From Acropora yongei (Eukaryota > Cnidaria > Anthozoa > Scleractinia > Acroporidae): 15,000 nt of DNA. A model generated the notes under the pieces. It had not been told where the DNA came from and ran no database searches. It saw only the letters and a list, made by a program, of their open reading frames with translations. This document shows, in pieces, positions 1 to 8,169 of the stretch. The stretch's first letter is position 1, and each line of letters begins with the position of its first letter. A program made the translations under genes and the position numbers. The stretch spans positions 611,624 to 626,623 of the forward strand of contig BLFN01000028.1 of assembly GCA_014634225.1 (NCBI GenBank), given 5' to 3'.

Positions 1-67
1 AAGCTATTTGTGGTTGTGTTTAGTATTGGTAATCGCATGGGGGCGGGTAAAATTAAGCCTATCAAGC

Positions 68-117
68 GTGTTTTCAGAAGTTGCTGAAAATGCAATTTCA
101 GCAACTTCTGAAAACAC
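68..117. repeat. Perfect 22-bp-arm hairpin
   Basis: The 22 bases at 68-89 are the exact reverse complement of 96-117, around a 6-base spacer. Both arms contain TTCAGAAGTTGCTGAAA or its complement. Such a perfect arm pair suggests a recent foldback insertion or the tip of a larger element; it lies just outside the inverted-repeat element starting near 171. No coding role is visible. Confidence 0.85.
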
Positions 118-170
118 AAGTAATATTAATCCCTAATTTTACGAGGATCCATTGCGATTACTTGTTACTG

Positions 171-337
171 ACATATAGGGCAAAATTACTGAATTTCTCA
201 ATGCTTAAAACTGCGACAATCCTTGGTCTAGGAAATCTTTCTCGTACTCTTCTAAATTTGCTTGCAAGATTCTTTCATTCGCCCATTTTTTTGAAAAAGT
301 TCTCTCACCACTCCGTGCTACTCTTCTTGTTTTCATG

Positions 338-376
<39 letters not shown>

Positions 377-541
377 CACTGTCTCGAAACGAGACACCAT
401 TGTTACCAGAAAGAATAAGATGTTGCTAGGCAACTTGAGGACCAAATGTGGGCGAGTAATTTCGCCCTCTTCACAAAGGAAAATAAAGAAAAAATTCTCT
501 TCATCGACCAATCAGCATTCAGTAATTTTGCCCTATATGTT
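171..541. mobile_element. Inverted-repeat element carrying a Crypton-like gene fragment
   Basis: The 24 bases at 171-194 (core ATAGGGCAAAATTACTGAAT) are the exact reverse complement of 517-541, give or take one end base. They enclose about 320 bp holding a degraded minus-strand reading frame related to Crypton/DUF3504 proteins. Classical Cryptons lack terminal inverted repeats, so this may be a non-autonomous DNA transposon that captured the fragment, or a Crypton relative with its own palindromic ends. No target-site duplication was recognised, so the outer limits are approximate. Confidence 0.65.
205..511 (-). pseudogene. Broken Crypton/DUF3504-like N-terminal fragment
   Basis: On the minus strand the frame from 511 reads an acidic-basic stretch with RFETVDEEYIEELKDKSE, followed by EHENKKSSTEW and a TGA at the next position. 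In a shifted frame it resumes with KWANERILQANLEEYEKDF and ends at a TAA at 205-207. This layout (E-E-Y-I-E-E-L, then N-x-x-K-S/T, W-A-N-E-R, N-L-E-E-Y-E) matches, from memory, the N-terminal region of Crypton-derived tyrosine-recombinase proteins common in cnidarian genomes. The family core with its catalytic residues is absent. The internal stop and frameshift make it non-functional. The first ~38 residues before the match may be element sequence rather than ancestral protein. Family assignment is from recognition without a search. Confidence 0.6.
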
Positions 542-667
542 ATTATGTGCGATTATTAAACAAACAAATTGAGATTCTTCTAATGTTAAGCGAACGCATT
601 CATCCGTTCATCAGATTACCCATACTTGCACCTTCCACGAAAATTAAATGACGGTCACCCTGAAACA

Positions 668-733
668 ATGTGTCCTTTTCCTTTTTACACTTTCTTTATT
701 GCTATTTATTACTTATTATTCTTTCTCCTTTCT
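668..733 (+). CDS. Candidate signal-peptide exon of TIR receptor (tentative)
   Basis: ATG at 668 opens 22 codons reading MCPFPFYTFFIAIYYLLFFL and two more residues, followed in phase 0 by a possible GTATAC donor at 734. The strongly hydrophobic run would serve as a secretion signal, and phase 0 is what the next exon at 1999 requires. Against it: the donor is weak, no promoter or transcription signal can be seen, and AT-rich DNA produces hydrophobic frames by chance. A rival is the short frame from ATG 1408 (MELILHIVFLSSFSS), which could join the exon at 2586 through a phase-1 GTACTG donor at 1451, skipping the 1999 exon. Either choice needs transcript data. Confidence 0.3.
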
Positions 734-1505
734 GTATACCACTTGATGTTCGAGTTCGACTGTCTAACTTACACGTAACTTACGGACTGCGTTGTTCAGT
801 TTATCGAAATCCGGGGTTTGAGGGTAGGCAGGTTGGTTAGTTAGGTAGATAGATAGATGTTCTCACTAGGACCATAAACTGAAGTGGCAAAAACGCGGTC
901 TGGATAACTTACAGTACGGTCCTCAAACACGGTTAGTAAGAGTATGTATAAACCACGAGCACACGGGTAAATAACTAGCGGCAAGCATCCGTCGTTCTCG
1001 TAACTGAAACTGAAAGAAGGCCTTTTCGTTTCTTTTCCATAGCTCAGAAGTGAAAAAAACACTTTGCAAATCATTCCATTGCCGAGCTCCGTTAATTAGC
1101 GCACCCGAAACAGATAGTAAGAAGCCTTACTCTCTAATTATAAATCAGTTAGATGTTTATAGGATAAGTTTTTGAAAGTCAGTTTCAGAAAATTTACTAA
1201 AGGCATGTGACAAATATTGTTGTTTGCAGACAATAAATGGCGCCGTGATATCCTCTTGCCACCGACAATGCCTTCTCGGAAAAAAAGACAAAGGTACTCA
1301 ATATTTCAAGACTGGTGGAATGATTTAATGCAATTTTTTTGCACCGCCACTAGACGCTCCCAATGAGCTCCATTTAATAGAGAAGTCACGAGGAAATAAC
1401 GGATATCATGGAACTGATTCTTCACATCGTTTTTCTATCTTCATTTTCAAGTACTGCAGAAAAATGTCGTTTTGAAATCTTATATTAGTTATGGTTATAT
1501 ATAGA
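734..1505 (+). other. Putative first-intron sequence without recognised genes
   Basis: This stretch holds a short GGTTAGTTAGGTAGATAGAT simple repeat near 835-857 and scattered short frames. The only point of interest is the alternative signal-peptide-like frame beginning at ATG 1408. No RNA gene or conserved protein was seen on either strand. Confidence 0.4.
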
Positions 1506-1672
1506 CCGAATGCAAAAATGGCTGCCAATTAATTATTCTTTTATCTTTGTGCTAATTAGCCTCGTCAGCATGCGAAAAATACAAAAGAATTTTCACACAA
1601 AAATGAGGCTAGTAAGGCCAATTAGCATTTAGATAAAAGAATAATCATTAAGCCGACATTTATGCATTCGGG
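1506..1672. repeat. Inverted-repeat element (MITE-like), ~60-bp arms
   Basis: The left arm 1506-1565 (starting CCGAATGCA, containing ATTATTCTTTTATCT and GCTAATTAGCCTC) pairs imperfectly with the right arm 1605-1672, which carries GAGGCTAG, AATTAGCATT, AGATAAAAGAATAAT and TGCATTCGG. A second ATTCGGTCT at 1683-1691 matches the left edge AGACCGAAT at 1503-1511, so the element may extend further right. A smaller pair (ATAGGAC 1721-1727, GTCCTAT 1768-1774) follows. There is no coding capacity. It lies in what would be the first intron of the TIR receptor gene. Confidence 0.75.
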
Positions 1673-1998
1673 CTGAGTCCGATTCGGTCTGTAATCGTAC
1701 GAGTAATCATGAATAATAAAATAGGACTACTGCGAAACGCGAGTCCCCTTTGTTAATCAAGAATCACGTCCTATTACCAATTAATCACAAATATTATACT
1801 TTCCAACGATCTCAGAAATGACAAAAAGGCGCATCTGGTGAAAGCCGTTTATGATTTTGTTTAAAAATTTTGTTCATTAAAAAAGCAGTTTTAATTTTGA
1901 CTACCTCTGTTATTGTGTTTCTCTGTTATACTGTTGTTTCTTTCTTTAATTTCTTTTAACGTTTAGTTCCTTTCAATTCTTTAGTGTACCTTTCACAG

Positions 1999-2050
1999 GA
2001 AAAAGGAATCAGAAATCGTAACAAAAGGAGCCCTATTGAACGAGCTGCTG
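1999..2050 (+). CDS. TIR receptor, extracellular N-terminal exon
   Basis: A pyrimidine-rich tract ending TTTCACAG precedes the exon, and the donor is GTAAGC at 2051, close to consensus. Only one frame is open, entering in phase 0 and leaving in phase 1: EKGIRNRNKRSPIERAA plus the first base of a Gly codon. Joined to the exon at 2586 it continues into a Cys-Pro-containing extracellular segment. The peptide is short, polar and basic, with an N-K-R-S-P run that could be a proprotein-convertase-like site just after the signal peptide (inference). No domain is recognised. Support comes from good splice sites and matching phase. Confidence 0.5.
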
Positions 2051-2585
2051 GTAAGCGAAATTCTTTCTTGCTAGTGTTGACAGAACCAAGCCAAGCTCTA
2101 GCAATACTAGTGTCCCCAACCAACCAGTTGCAGACTAGAAAGAGAATACGGATTACTCGATTCTATTCTGGCACAGCATAAATGGCAAAGTAGTTACAAA
2201 TTGATATAAGAAAATTACATTTGTTTGTTTCAAAACAAACTAGAATTTTCATCGCAACACAATCACCACATTTAATGACAGTTCACTGCGTCAGACCTGT
2301 ACCTGTAGCTTATCTCTACTATACTCATTGACTGATTGCTGTTGATTTACCACCTGGTTGCCGGATTGATTGATTGATTGATTAAATCACGGATCGATCT
2401 GAGCATGTGCAGTAATGTAAAACGTTTCTTCAAAAACAGACCATATTTCTTCTTTCTAGTCCCAGTCTCCTCTCACTTACTAGGTCGCGCTAGATATGCA
2501 AAGATCCTACTCTTCAAAGTCACAAAAAGTAAAAACAATTATTTAATATCCATATAAAAATCTATTTATTCCGATTGTTTTTCAG
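2051..2585 (+). other. Intron of TIR receptor gene with ATTG simple repeat
   Basis: This intron-like stretch contains about five copies of GATT at roughly 2363-2384 and ends in a T-rich tract before the TTCAG acceptor at 2585. Nothing else is recognised. Confidence 0.45.
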
Positions 2586-2711
2586 GATACTCCACATGCC
2601 CTTCTGCCGAATCCTTCTTAGAATGGTTTCCCTCAGATATCAATGTGACATTTGCGCAATATTCAGATTCTGATGACTGGTTCATCAACGTAACTTGGAC
2701 ACAAATGAACG
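2586..2711 (+). CDS. TIR receptor, extracellular module exon (fibronectin/IL-17R-like start)
   Basis: The acceptor is TTTTTCAG, the donor GTTCGT at 2712, and the exon is 126 nt, phase 1 to phase 1. Its frame gives GYSTCPSAESFLEWFPSDI, then NVTFAQYSDSD and DWFINVTWTQMN. It shows two N-glycosylation sequons (N-V-T twice), a cysteine near the start, and an alternating-hydrophobic strand with a Trp (F-I-N-V-T-W) typical of the first strands of a fibronectin type III-like fold. The DWxINVTW pattern also recalls the N-terminal module of IL-17 receptor-type ectodomains and of coral TIR receptors, but this is recognition without alignment. The phase-1 exit is incompatible with the next firm exon (phase 0 at 4514), so an exon is missing between them. 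Confidence 0.6.
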
Positions 2712-3332
2712 GTTCGTATTGTCTAGGCTAAGACACTCTTGTTTGCAACGAACATCACACTAAAACACGCGTCCCGCTAGGCGACTTACTCGAGCTCATC
2801 TATCAGTGACACTGTTTAATAACCATTATTTTATTTATTATAACTTTATTATTACTACTTGTAAATGATCAATTATTCTATTCATTGTGTCTATTAGTCT
2901 ACGTGGATTGAAAAATTGGCCCAAAAAAGCAAAAAAAAAAAAAAAGGAAGGCTGATCAAACAGTATAAGGAATAGTTATCATGTTGTCTTATATAGTTCA
3001 AAAATTCAGGTCCTATCCGATCCACAAATCCGAGTAACCAAACCGCTTGGAAATGGTCTCAAGATTCGAAGCACTAGCCAATGACCATGCGCTGATAACC
3101 GCGTAGGACACAGTGTATTTGAGGCGCGTATTCAGCCGCCTATTCCGCTCTTTCAAACAGCATCTGAGTAATGACTGATCGTATAAAATATGGAAACTCG
3201 ATCAAATATTTGTTTCAATGTAACATGCATTACTGAAGAAATGAGTTTATTAAGATATTTCATATTTCCAGATCTTTTGGTTATTAGTGGTGTACATTTC
3301 TCTTACTAACCGAATTTGAGGGTCGTACTACT
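2712..3332 (+). other. Large intron, left part; no confirmed exon
   Basis: The stretch includes a 15-base A run near 2932-2946. A good-looking acceptor at 3271 (CATATTTCCAG) is followed by only a 17-20 nt open segment before possible weak donors. That segment would make a microexon, but it cannot be supported. Another acceptor-like site near 3009 is followed by open reading in two frames for about 70 nt with no donor. Confidence 0.35.
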
Positions 3333-3503
3333 ACTTCAATTTATGACCCAAGTCCGAAGCGCGAGGGTCATGAATTGAAGTTGAAAACAACAAGGTGCCA
3401 TAAATTGCAGTACGGACCGAGAAAGCTACGAGTAAGATGCTGATTCTATCACTTGGAAACTGAGTCGAGTTGGACAGTACACCATAAAGTCAAGCGGTCC
3501 GTA
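3333..3503. repeat. Nested inverted repeats, repeat-element remnant
   Basis: ACTTCAATTTATGACCC at 3333-3349 pairs with GGGTCATGAATTGAAGT at 3365-3381 with a single mismatch. TACGGACCG at 3411-3419 is the exact complement of CGGTCCGTA at 3495-3503. The two stems lie side by side, like a structured non-autonomous element. No TSD or protein was seen. Confidence 0.6.
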
Positions 3504-4001
3504 CTTTAGAATATGGACCGCTAAATCAAACAACCACCGCGCACGAAATGCCTGAGAAATAATTATAAACCCTATAATATCGCTCGTAGTATAGATATAT
3601 GAAAGATATCAATAATCTCAATCCCTTAGATACCGGAGGCCACTGGAAAAATATTGTCCTTGAATTGAGCGTGGATTATGAAGAGTTCACACCTGACTGT
3701 TATATACTGCCCAAGGTATGCAGATACTAAAAATAGGGTATAATGGCAATAACTTTCTTTACATTGGTCCCCGCATAAGAAGTTGAAATAAGCAAGCCGC
3801 GTAAGCAAAGAAAGTATAAAAATTAGAAGATACATGGGTGAATAATTCTGACACCGGGCACGCAAGGTGCTACTGGATAGTTCCATACCATATCACCTTG
3901 CCCGGTTCGTTCTCTTGGTAGTTTGAGCCTTTTTTCTATTGTATCCTTCAGAGCGCGCTTTCATATTATTAAAAATGTTGCACAACTATTACTCATATCA
4001 T

Positions 4002-4080
4002 CAACCTCGTTCCCAGGACCTCTCTTCTTCCCTTCCCCTAGAGAAGGAAGGGAAGAAGAGAGACCCTGGTAATGAAGTTG
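4002..4080. mobile_element. Miniature foldback, same family as 7886-8169
   Basis: The left end CAACCTCGTTCCCAGG and the right end CCCTGGTAATGAAGTTG, with long arms CTCTTCTTCCCTTCC / GGAAGGGAAGAAGAGAG, make an almost continuous hairpin of about 79 bp. The ends match those of the 284-bp element at 7886-8169, so this is an internally deleted relative. No duplication of the flanks is evident. It sits in the intron between receptor exons and accounts for much of a chance open frame across 3939-4199. Confidence 0.75.
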
Positions 4081-4325
4081 ACATCTCTCAGACTGGGAGA
4101 GGTGTAGTGAAAGCTATAGCTTGTTTAGAGAACAAAGCCCTATATGGGCCTCTGGAACAAAACCCTGGAGGCGACAAAACGAAGTGTTCGATGGAGTAAG
4201 CATTCCACTAAGCAGCAGAGAGAAATTTCTGGAGACGACGACAAGAATCAAAATAACATAAATTGAAACAAATGTGAGCTTATGATTGAAAGGTTATCTT
4301 AAATTACTTCTGCAAGTATCTGCAG

Positions 4326-4378
4326 TGCCATCTTTTTGTATCTTCAATCAAATTAATGTCAGCACCGTTGCTCATTCA
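4326..4378 (+). CDS. Candidate missing exon of TIR receptor (weak)
   Basis: Between ACTTCTGCAAGTATCTGCAG (acceptor ending 4325) and GTATGA at 4379 there are 53 nt that enter in phase 1 and leave in phase 0. That is exactly what is needed to join the exon ending 2711 to the one starting 4514. The reading is VPSFCIFNQINVSTVAHS, with a cysteine and another N-V-S sequon. An upstream acceptor at 4316 gives three more residues and keeps the phase. The family pattern I recall would place a Trp-Gly-Tyr strand before such a Cys segment, and I cannot find it, so a further exon may be missing or this one may be false. Confidence 0.25.
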
Positions 4379-4513
4379 GTATGAGCCATAAAATTTCTTT
4401 CCACATACTTCCGACCAATCATTTGCAGAATTGTTTCGCACCTTTGATGCTGTTATTTAACTTCGTCTGTTGTACATACATTTAATGAAGCAAATTCATC
4501 TTTTTTTTTTCAG

Positions 4514-4582
4514 AACTCGACGGTCTTCGTCGAAAATATCTCTGCATATTACTACACCTATGATGACCCTATTTTTCTAATG
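4514..4582 (+). CDS. TIR receptor, extracellular exon (glycosylated strand region)
   Basis: A run of T ending in TTTTCAG gives an excellent acceptor at 4513, and GTAAAT follows at 4583. The 69-nt exon is open only in phase 0: NSTVFVENISAYYYTYDDP, then IFLM. It carries two sequons (N-S-T and N-I-S), an aromatic cluster YYYTY, and a hydrophobic strand that continues in the next exon as VHSLPYN. Together these read like the last strands of a fibronectin-like or IL-17R-like module, where a Y/F-x-V-x-V-x-x-LP ending is usual. The entry phase does not match the exon ending 2711. Confidence 0.6.
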
Positions 4583-5106
4583 GTAAATATGTTTCTTTTA
4601 TGTCCTTACCAATGCATTTCAAAATGAGTAATTCAACACTGTATCAGTTATTACGTTCGAGGTTGCTATGACAACGCAGGTCACATCCCAAGTACATTTT
4701 CAAGAATTTTTTTACACTTCGGTGTTTGTATTTCATTAGTAACTGTTGTGAAACTCCACTGCGATAAAATACTGCCCCAGTTTTCCACAACAAAACAATA
4801 CCAAAATGGAAGTCACGGTCGACAGAACTTTAAACAGCGCCAAAAGCAAGGTGGATAAATGTTAACGTGAGGACTTTATCTTATGCACGCGCACAACCCT
4901 ACCCGTAGGACAGTGCAAGTGGCAGGTGGCAGCAATGGAGAGAGAGAAAGTTATTTCAGTCTTTTCCGGTTCATTAGCATGGCGTAGCCGTACAACCTTC
5001 GTAGAGAGCAGATCTTTACCGCCAAGATCGCTGTTATAAAATTTAATCGGCAGTCCCAGAATTTAATGATAGCAAGAATTCTTAAAATCGTTCGGCCATA
5101 CATAGT
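4583..5106 (+). other. Intron of TIR receptor gene, no recognised feature
   Basis: Mixed-composition intron with a short GAGAGAGAGAAAG purine run near 4938-4950. No reading frame, tRNA or repeat with recognisable ends was seen before the SINE. Confidence 0.35.
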
Positions 5107-5250
5107 AAGGCTGGCGCAGTGTTAAGACTACTGCTCTACCTTGCATCAATGCGGCTCGGGGCTCCACTGCGCAGGTTGAGTTTGTTGGTTCTCTCAAATG
5201 CTCCCTTTTGCCTGGTAGGGATGAAAACCAACCCTAATGTGCTTTGTTTT
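5107..5250 (+). mobile_element. tRNA-derived SINE (truncated)
   Basis: TGGCGCAGTG at 5112-5121 matches an RNA polymerase III A box. About 40 bases on, the degenerate GCGGCTCGGGGCTCC region is where the B box would be. It is followed by GAGTTTGTTGGTTCTC at 5178-5193 and GAAAACCAACCC near 5223-5234, a body and tail arrangement I recall from abundant coral SINEs. The central body seems shortened and the B box is damaged, so it is probably inactive. It lies in an intron in the same orientation as the receptor gene. Confidence 0.6.
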
Positions 5251-5624
5251 ACATTGATTTTAATTGATATGATTTAGTATAGTCTCTGCAGTTGGTGAAG
5301 CGCCTTTTCTCGCCTTGAAATTAAATCACTAAAATTATCAAAATTAAAGTATTATACCATTGATATTATCATATTACAATTATTAAACCTAGTATAGCTA
5401 AATCTTGTTGTTTCAAGCAATCTAATTAGAACACTTGAGTATTATTAAGTCATCAAAAAAGTAAATAATGCGTGATTCAAACAAAACAAAATGGCCGGCG
5501 TATCGCACTTAGAGATCTTGGTTAAATCGACTTTGAATGGTTTTCTTCTGAAGATGTAGAGATCGAGTGTTGTTGCGATGACTTCGTCTCCATATATTAA
5601 AAGTTATTCTCTCTTTGTTTTAAG

Positions 5625-5676
5625 GTCCATAGTCTTCCATACAATAGCACTATCTTTGAATTTGAACGATTTTCTC
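5625..5676 (+). CDS. TIR receptor, end of extracellular module
   Basis: The acceptor follows CTCTTTGTTTTAAG and the donor is GTAAGT at 5677, a perfect consensus. The 52-nt exon enters in phase 0 and leaves in phase 1, reading VHSLPYNSTIFEFERFS. It has one N-S-T sequon and closes the hydrophobic strand begun in the previous exon. The LP dipeptide followed by a polar turn is typical of the end of a fibronectin-like module. Phases agree on both sides with the exons ending 4582 and starting 5909. Confidence 0.6.
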
Positions 5677-5819
5677 GTAAGTAAATTTGCTGCATGATGT
5701 TATTATTTGCTTTCCCTGTTTCTCCTTTTCTCTATCTCTCTCTCACTTTTTGGAATGTGATTGATCAACGACAAATTGAGGAAATGTGGACTCGAAATGG
5801 CAATCTAAGGCTCAGTAAG

Positions 5820-5870
5820 CAATAACCCTAATCGTCATCGTCATCATCATTATCGTTGTCGTCGTCCTTA
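5820..5870 (+). repeat. Imperfect ATC/GTC trinucleotide repeat
   Basis: Alternating ATC, GTC and CAT triplets (CATCGTCATCATCATTATCG and following) form a short degenerate microsatellite in the intron just upstream of the stalk exon. Confidence 0.7.
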
Positions 5871-5908
5871 TCATTAATATACTTCATCTATTTATTTTAA
5901 CTTAACAG

Positions 5909-5968
5909 CGCCGAAGTACACAACAGAGTCAAGTTCTTCTCCCACATCTCCATCTTCCCCCTTGTTAG
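5909..5968 (+). CDS. TIR receptor, Ser/Thr/Pro-rich stalk exon
   Basis: The acceptor is TTAACAG and the donor GTAAGA at 5969. The exon is 60 nt, phase 1 to phase 1, reading (P)PKYTTESSSSPTSPSSPLL. Nearly every residue is Ser, Thr or Pro, as in an O-glycosylated juxtamembrane stalk that holds a binding module away from the membrane. Being symmetric in phase, this exon could be skipped without changing frame. It joins the transmembrane exon through a phase-1 junction. Confidence 0.6.
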   Translation, partial: RRSTQQSQVLLPHLHLPPC

Positions 5969-6637
5969 GTAAGATAACATTGTACTGTTTGAACTTTTCC
6001 AAAATGAATCAAAAAGTCAAAATTACTAGACTGTCCATAAAGTCATGTCCAATGCAATTGCATAACTGTATAAAATAATCCAAGTGTTGCTTAACTCGAA
6101 CTTTCTTTTAATGCAAATATTGCCTTTTGTTTTGACGAAACAAAAAAAAGAAAAACATAACAGAAAAAAAAATGGCGCTGATCACCTGCATTCCTTTGAG
6201 ACTGCATGGAAGCTAATCGCTTTTGTCATATTGTTTGGTGGCATTGCTAATACGTCCTGAAAAACCACGATATGGCTAACTTTCATTTCGTTTCTTCACT
6301 TTACTCTGAAAAAGGTTTGAATCCAAGAATGGCATACATTGATAGAATCTGATCACCTGGATGAGCTAAAGAGCGTCTCTCATCCACAGGCCTTTGCGCG
6401 CGCTTGTTATTGTTTACTTACGTAAAATTGCTTTCTCTCCTTTGCACCAACACTCACTCAAATTACTTCGGATAAAATGCTTTAAATGTTTAACCAATCA
6501 ACAATTGCTTTTATACGAGGGAGGAGATGATATGGACTGATTCTCTCAATGATTTCAAAGATTTCGAATTTCGCTATATGTATGCCCAAACATGGCGCTA
6601 AAGCGTTCGTCAAGTCTTTCGGATGGACTGCTCAATG
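5969..6637 (+). other. Intron of TIR receptor gene, no recognised exon
   Basis: AT-rich with A-runs near 6140-6170. No protein match or clear repeat end was seen before the hairpin at 6638. Confidence 0.35.
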
Positions 6638-6718
6638 TGACTGACGTTTCGACAATATGAGCGGAAGTCATCTCTACTCTGAAGGTGACTTCCGCACATG
6701 TTATCGAAACGTCAATCA
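6638..6718. repeat. Inverted repeat with GACGTTTCGA motif
   Basis: The arm at 6638-6670 (TGACTGACGTTTCGACAA... GCGGAAGTCA) pairs with 6686-6718 (TGACTTCCGC ... TCGAAACGTCAATCA) with few mismatches. The motif GACGTTTCGA occurs at 6643-6652, inverted at 6704-6713, and again at 6881-6890 outside the hairpin. Repeats rich in this motif flank some retroelements (Penelope-like), but no reverse transcriptase is present and the family is not assigned. Confidence 0.7.
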
Positions 6719-7394
6719 CCAACAGTCATTCTCAGTACTCTCCCCGGCTACATAATGATATTCCATCCAGGTATATCATATCACTTTCGTAAAAAAGGTT
6801 TTGGTTGTTTATCATGGTGAATACAATAATATTAAAGAATCTTCGTTTGGCTGACGATGTCGTCACCTGATCGGGATTGCGACGTTTCGACGTGGGAACT
6901 CTGCTAGTCTGGAGGACAAGACGATGGAGGACGACTTGTAACGCGTCATCTTATGACCCAGAGGAGAACCTCAAGAATTTCTGGGTGGGGATGTGCCGAT
7001 GGGACCTTGGAACCCTTAGCTAGTGCCGGTGAATTTTGCTACCCTATACTACAGTAAACCCCTCAAATCCTACGTATCCTAGAGCAGCTATTTTCCAGCA
7101 ACTACTGAGAACACTAGCACAGCCAAACCAAAAACCTTCAACCAACTGGTCAGTTTAGAAAAAATGATACCCTATTCTAGACCCTATTCTTGAGTGAACT
7201 GCTTGAAAATCATGCCCTTCACAGCGGCAAATATAGCTATATGGCCCATATATGGCAGTACCTTTCTCTCGGGCCTTATGAACCACAATGTTCTGCTGTG
7301 ATTGGCTAGTTTTCAGCAGCTGTAATTGGCACATCACTTTCTTCTTTCACTTAAACTCGAAAATGTTGTCCTTTACCTTATCTCACGGTTGAAG
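6719..7394. other. Repeat-like intron sequence before the transmembrane exon
   Basis: It contains the third GACGTTTCGA (6881) and a stretch near 6980-7340 whose minus-strand reading (IYGPYSYICRCEGHDFQA) reminds me of dispersed coral repeat sequence. No intact gene is seen. The last ~30 bases are pyrimidine-rich and form the acceptor region for the exon at 7395. Confidence 0.35.
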
Positions 7395-7535
7395 TTATCA
7401 AAGCAGGCACCAACATCGTTCTTCTGTTCACAGCAATTGTGGTGATATCCATTGGAGTCCTTGTGGGCTTAGTTCTCTCTCGCTGGATACTCAGACGCTG
7501 CCGGTCGCCGAAGGTAGAGGGCGGTCGTCCGGAAG
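7395..7535 (+). CDS. TIR receptor, transmembrane exon
   Basis: This 141-nt exon runs phase 1 to phase 1, reading VIKAGTN, then a hydrophobic run (IVLLFTAIVVISIGVLVGLV), then LSRWILRRCRSPKVEGGRPE. The run is long enough to cross a membrane once, and the following R-W-I-L-R-R-C-R is a classic stop-transfer patch that puts the C-terminus in the cytoplasm. The donor is GTTAAG at 7536. The acceptor is uncertain: AG at 7394, 7403 or 7406 all keep phase 1 and change only three to four residues. I chose 7394 because it lies nearest the pyrimidine tract CCTTTACCTTATCTC. It joins the stalk exon and the TIR exon in frame. Confidence 0.8.
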
Positions 7536-7885
7536 GTTAAGTATTACGTCTCCCTGTGTCATTGCGTACGACGCGACCTCCATTCTATTTATATATCTCA
7601 AGCACGTTTGCTAGCAGTCCAAAACCCGGTCAAGTGTAACAATGTTCATTACCAAATTTCTCGAACATCTGGAACCATGAACGATCAGTTCAAAAAGCCC
7701 ATGAAAATGACGGAGGACGTAACCTAGTTTTGCAAAGTTTGAGGCTTGTTGAAAACGAGAAATTGGCGACAGAAATAGTTACTGGTTTTAAAACTATGCC
7801 CATCGCTGTTATTCAGAAAGCATAGACTGCATTAAGTTAGCTTGTTTCTTAAAACGTTGAGTTAGTATGCGGAGATGGAAATTTC

Positions 7886-8169
7886 CAACCTCGTTCCCAG
7901 GGTCTCTCTTCTCTGCCTCCCTTAGTCGTTGGAACAGAGACCCTGGTTGAGGCTGGTCACGTGATCATCTATCCATCCAAAACCGCAGGGTGGGTGGGTA
8001 CTCAAGTACATTTGGTCGAGAGGACGATAAAATACCACCTTATTGCCCCACCCTTCCAGCAGATTTTTCTACCACCCAGATTCTGGGTGGTCACGTGACC
8101 AGCCGCAACCAGGGTCTCTGTTCCAACGAATAAGGGAGGCATAGAAGAGAGACCCTGGGAACGAGGTTG
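7886..8169. mobile_element. Mutator-like foldback element with 9-bp TSD
   Basis: The ends CAACCTCGTTCCCAGGGTCT and AGACCCTGGGAACGAGGTTG are exact complements. The arms continue inward for about 80 bp (CTCTTCT, GGAACAGAGACCCTGGTTG, GGTCACGTGA). The sequence GGAAATTTC flanks both sides (7877-7885 and 8170-8178) as an intact 9-bp duplication. Nine-base duplications with long terminal inverted repeats are the signature of Mutator-type elements; 8 bp would suggest hAT, but the ninth base matches here. There is no transposase, so the element is non-autonomous. The identical flanks suggest recent insertion. Confidence 0.88.

Noticed and set aside
81..572. 163-residue plus-strand frame
   Set aside because: It starts in the palindrome at 68-117 and runs antisense to the Crypton fragment, where the minus strand has the recognisable pattern.
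3272..3291. 20-nt microexon that would fix the 2711-4514 phase
   Set aside because: Good acceptor but a poor donor, and so short a segment fits phase by chance one time in three.
3626..3886. 86-residue minus-strand frame with hydrophobic runs
   Set aside because: No domain, no splice context, and the composition expected from AT-rich DNA.
3939..4199. 86-residue plus-strand open frame
   Set aside because: Much of it runs through the miniature foldback at 4002-4080, and the rest has no recognisable domain. A good acceptor precedes it at 3950, but no phase-0 donor of quality follows, so it is not used as the missing receptor exon.
6838..6930. Hammerhead ribozyme on the minus strand
   Set aside because: CGAAAC is present next to GTCG, but no convincing CTGATGA core or pairing stems could be placed by eye.
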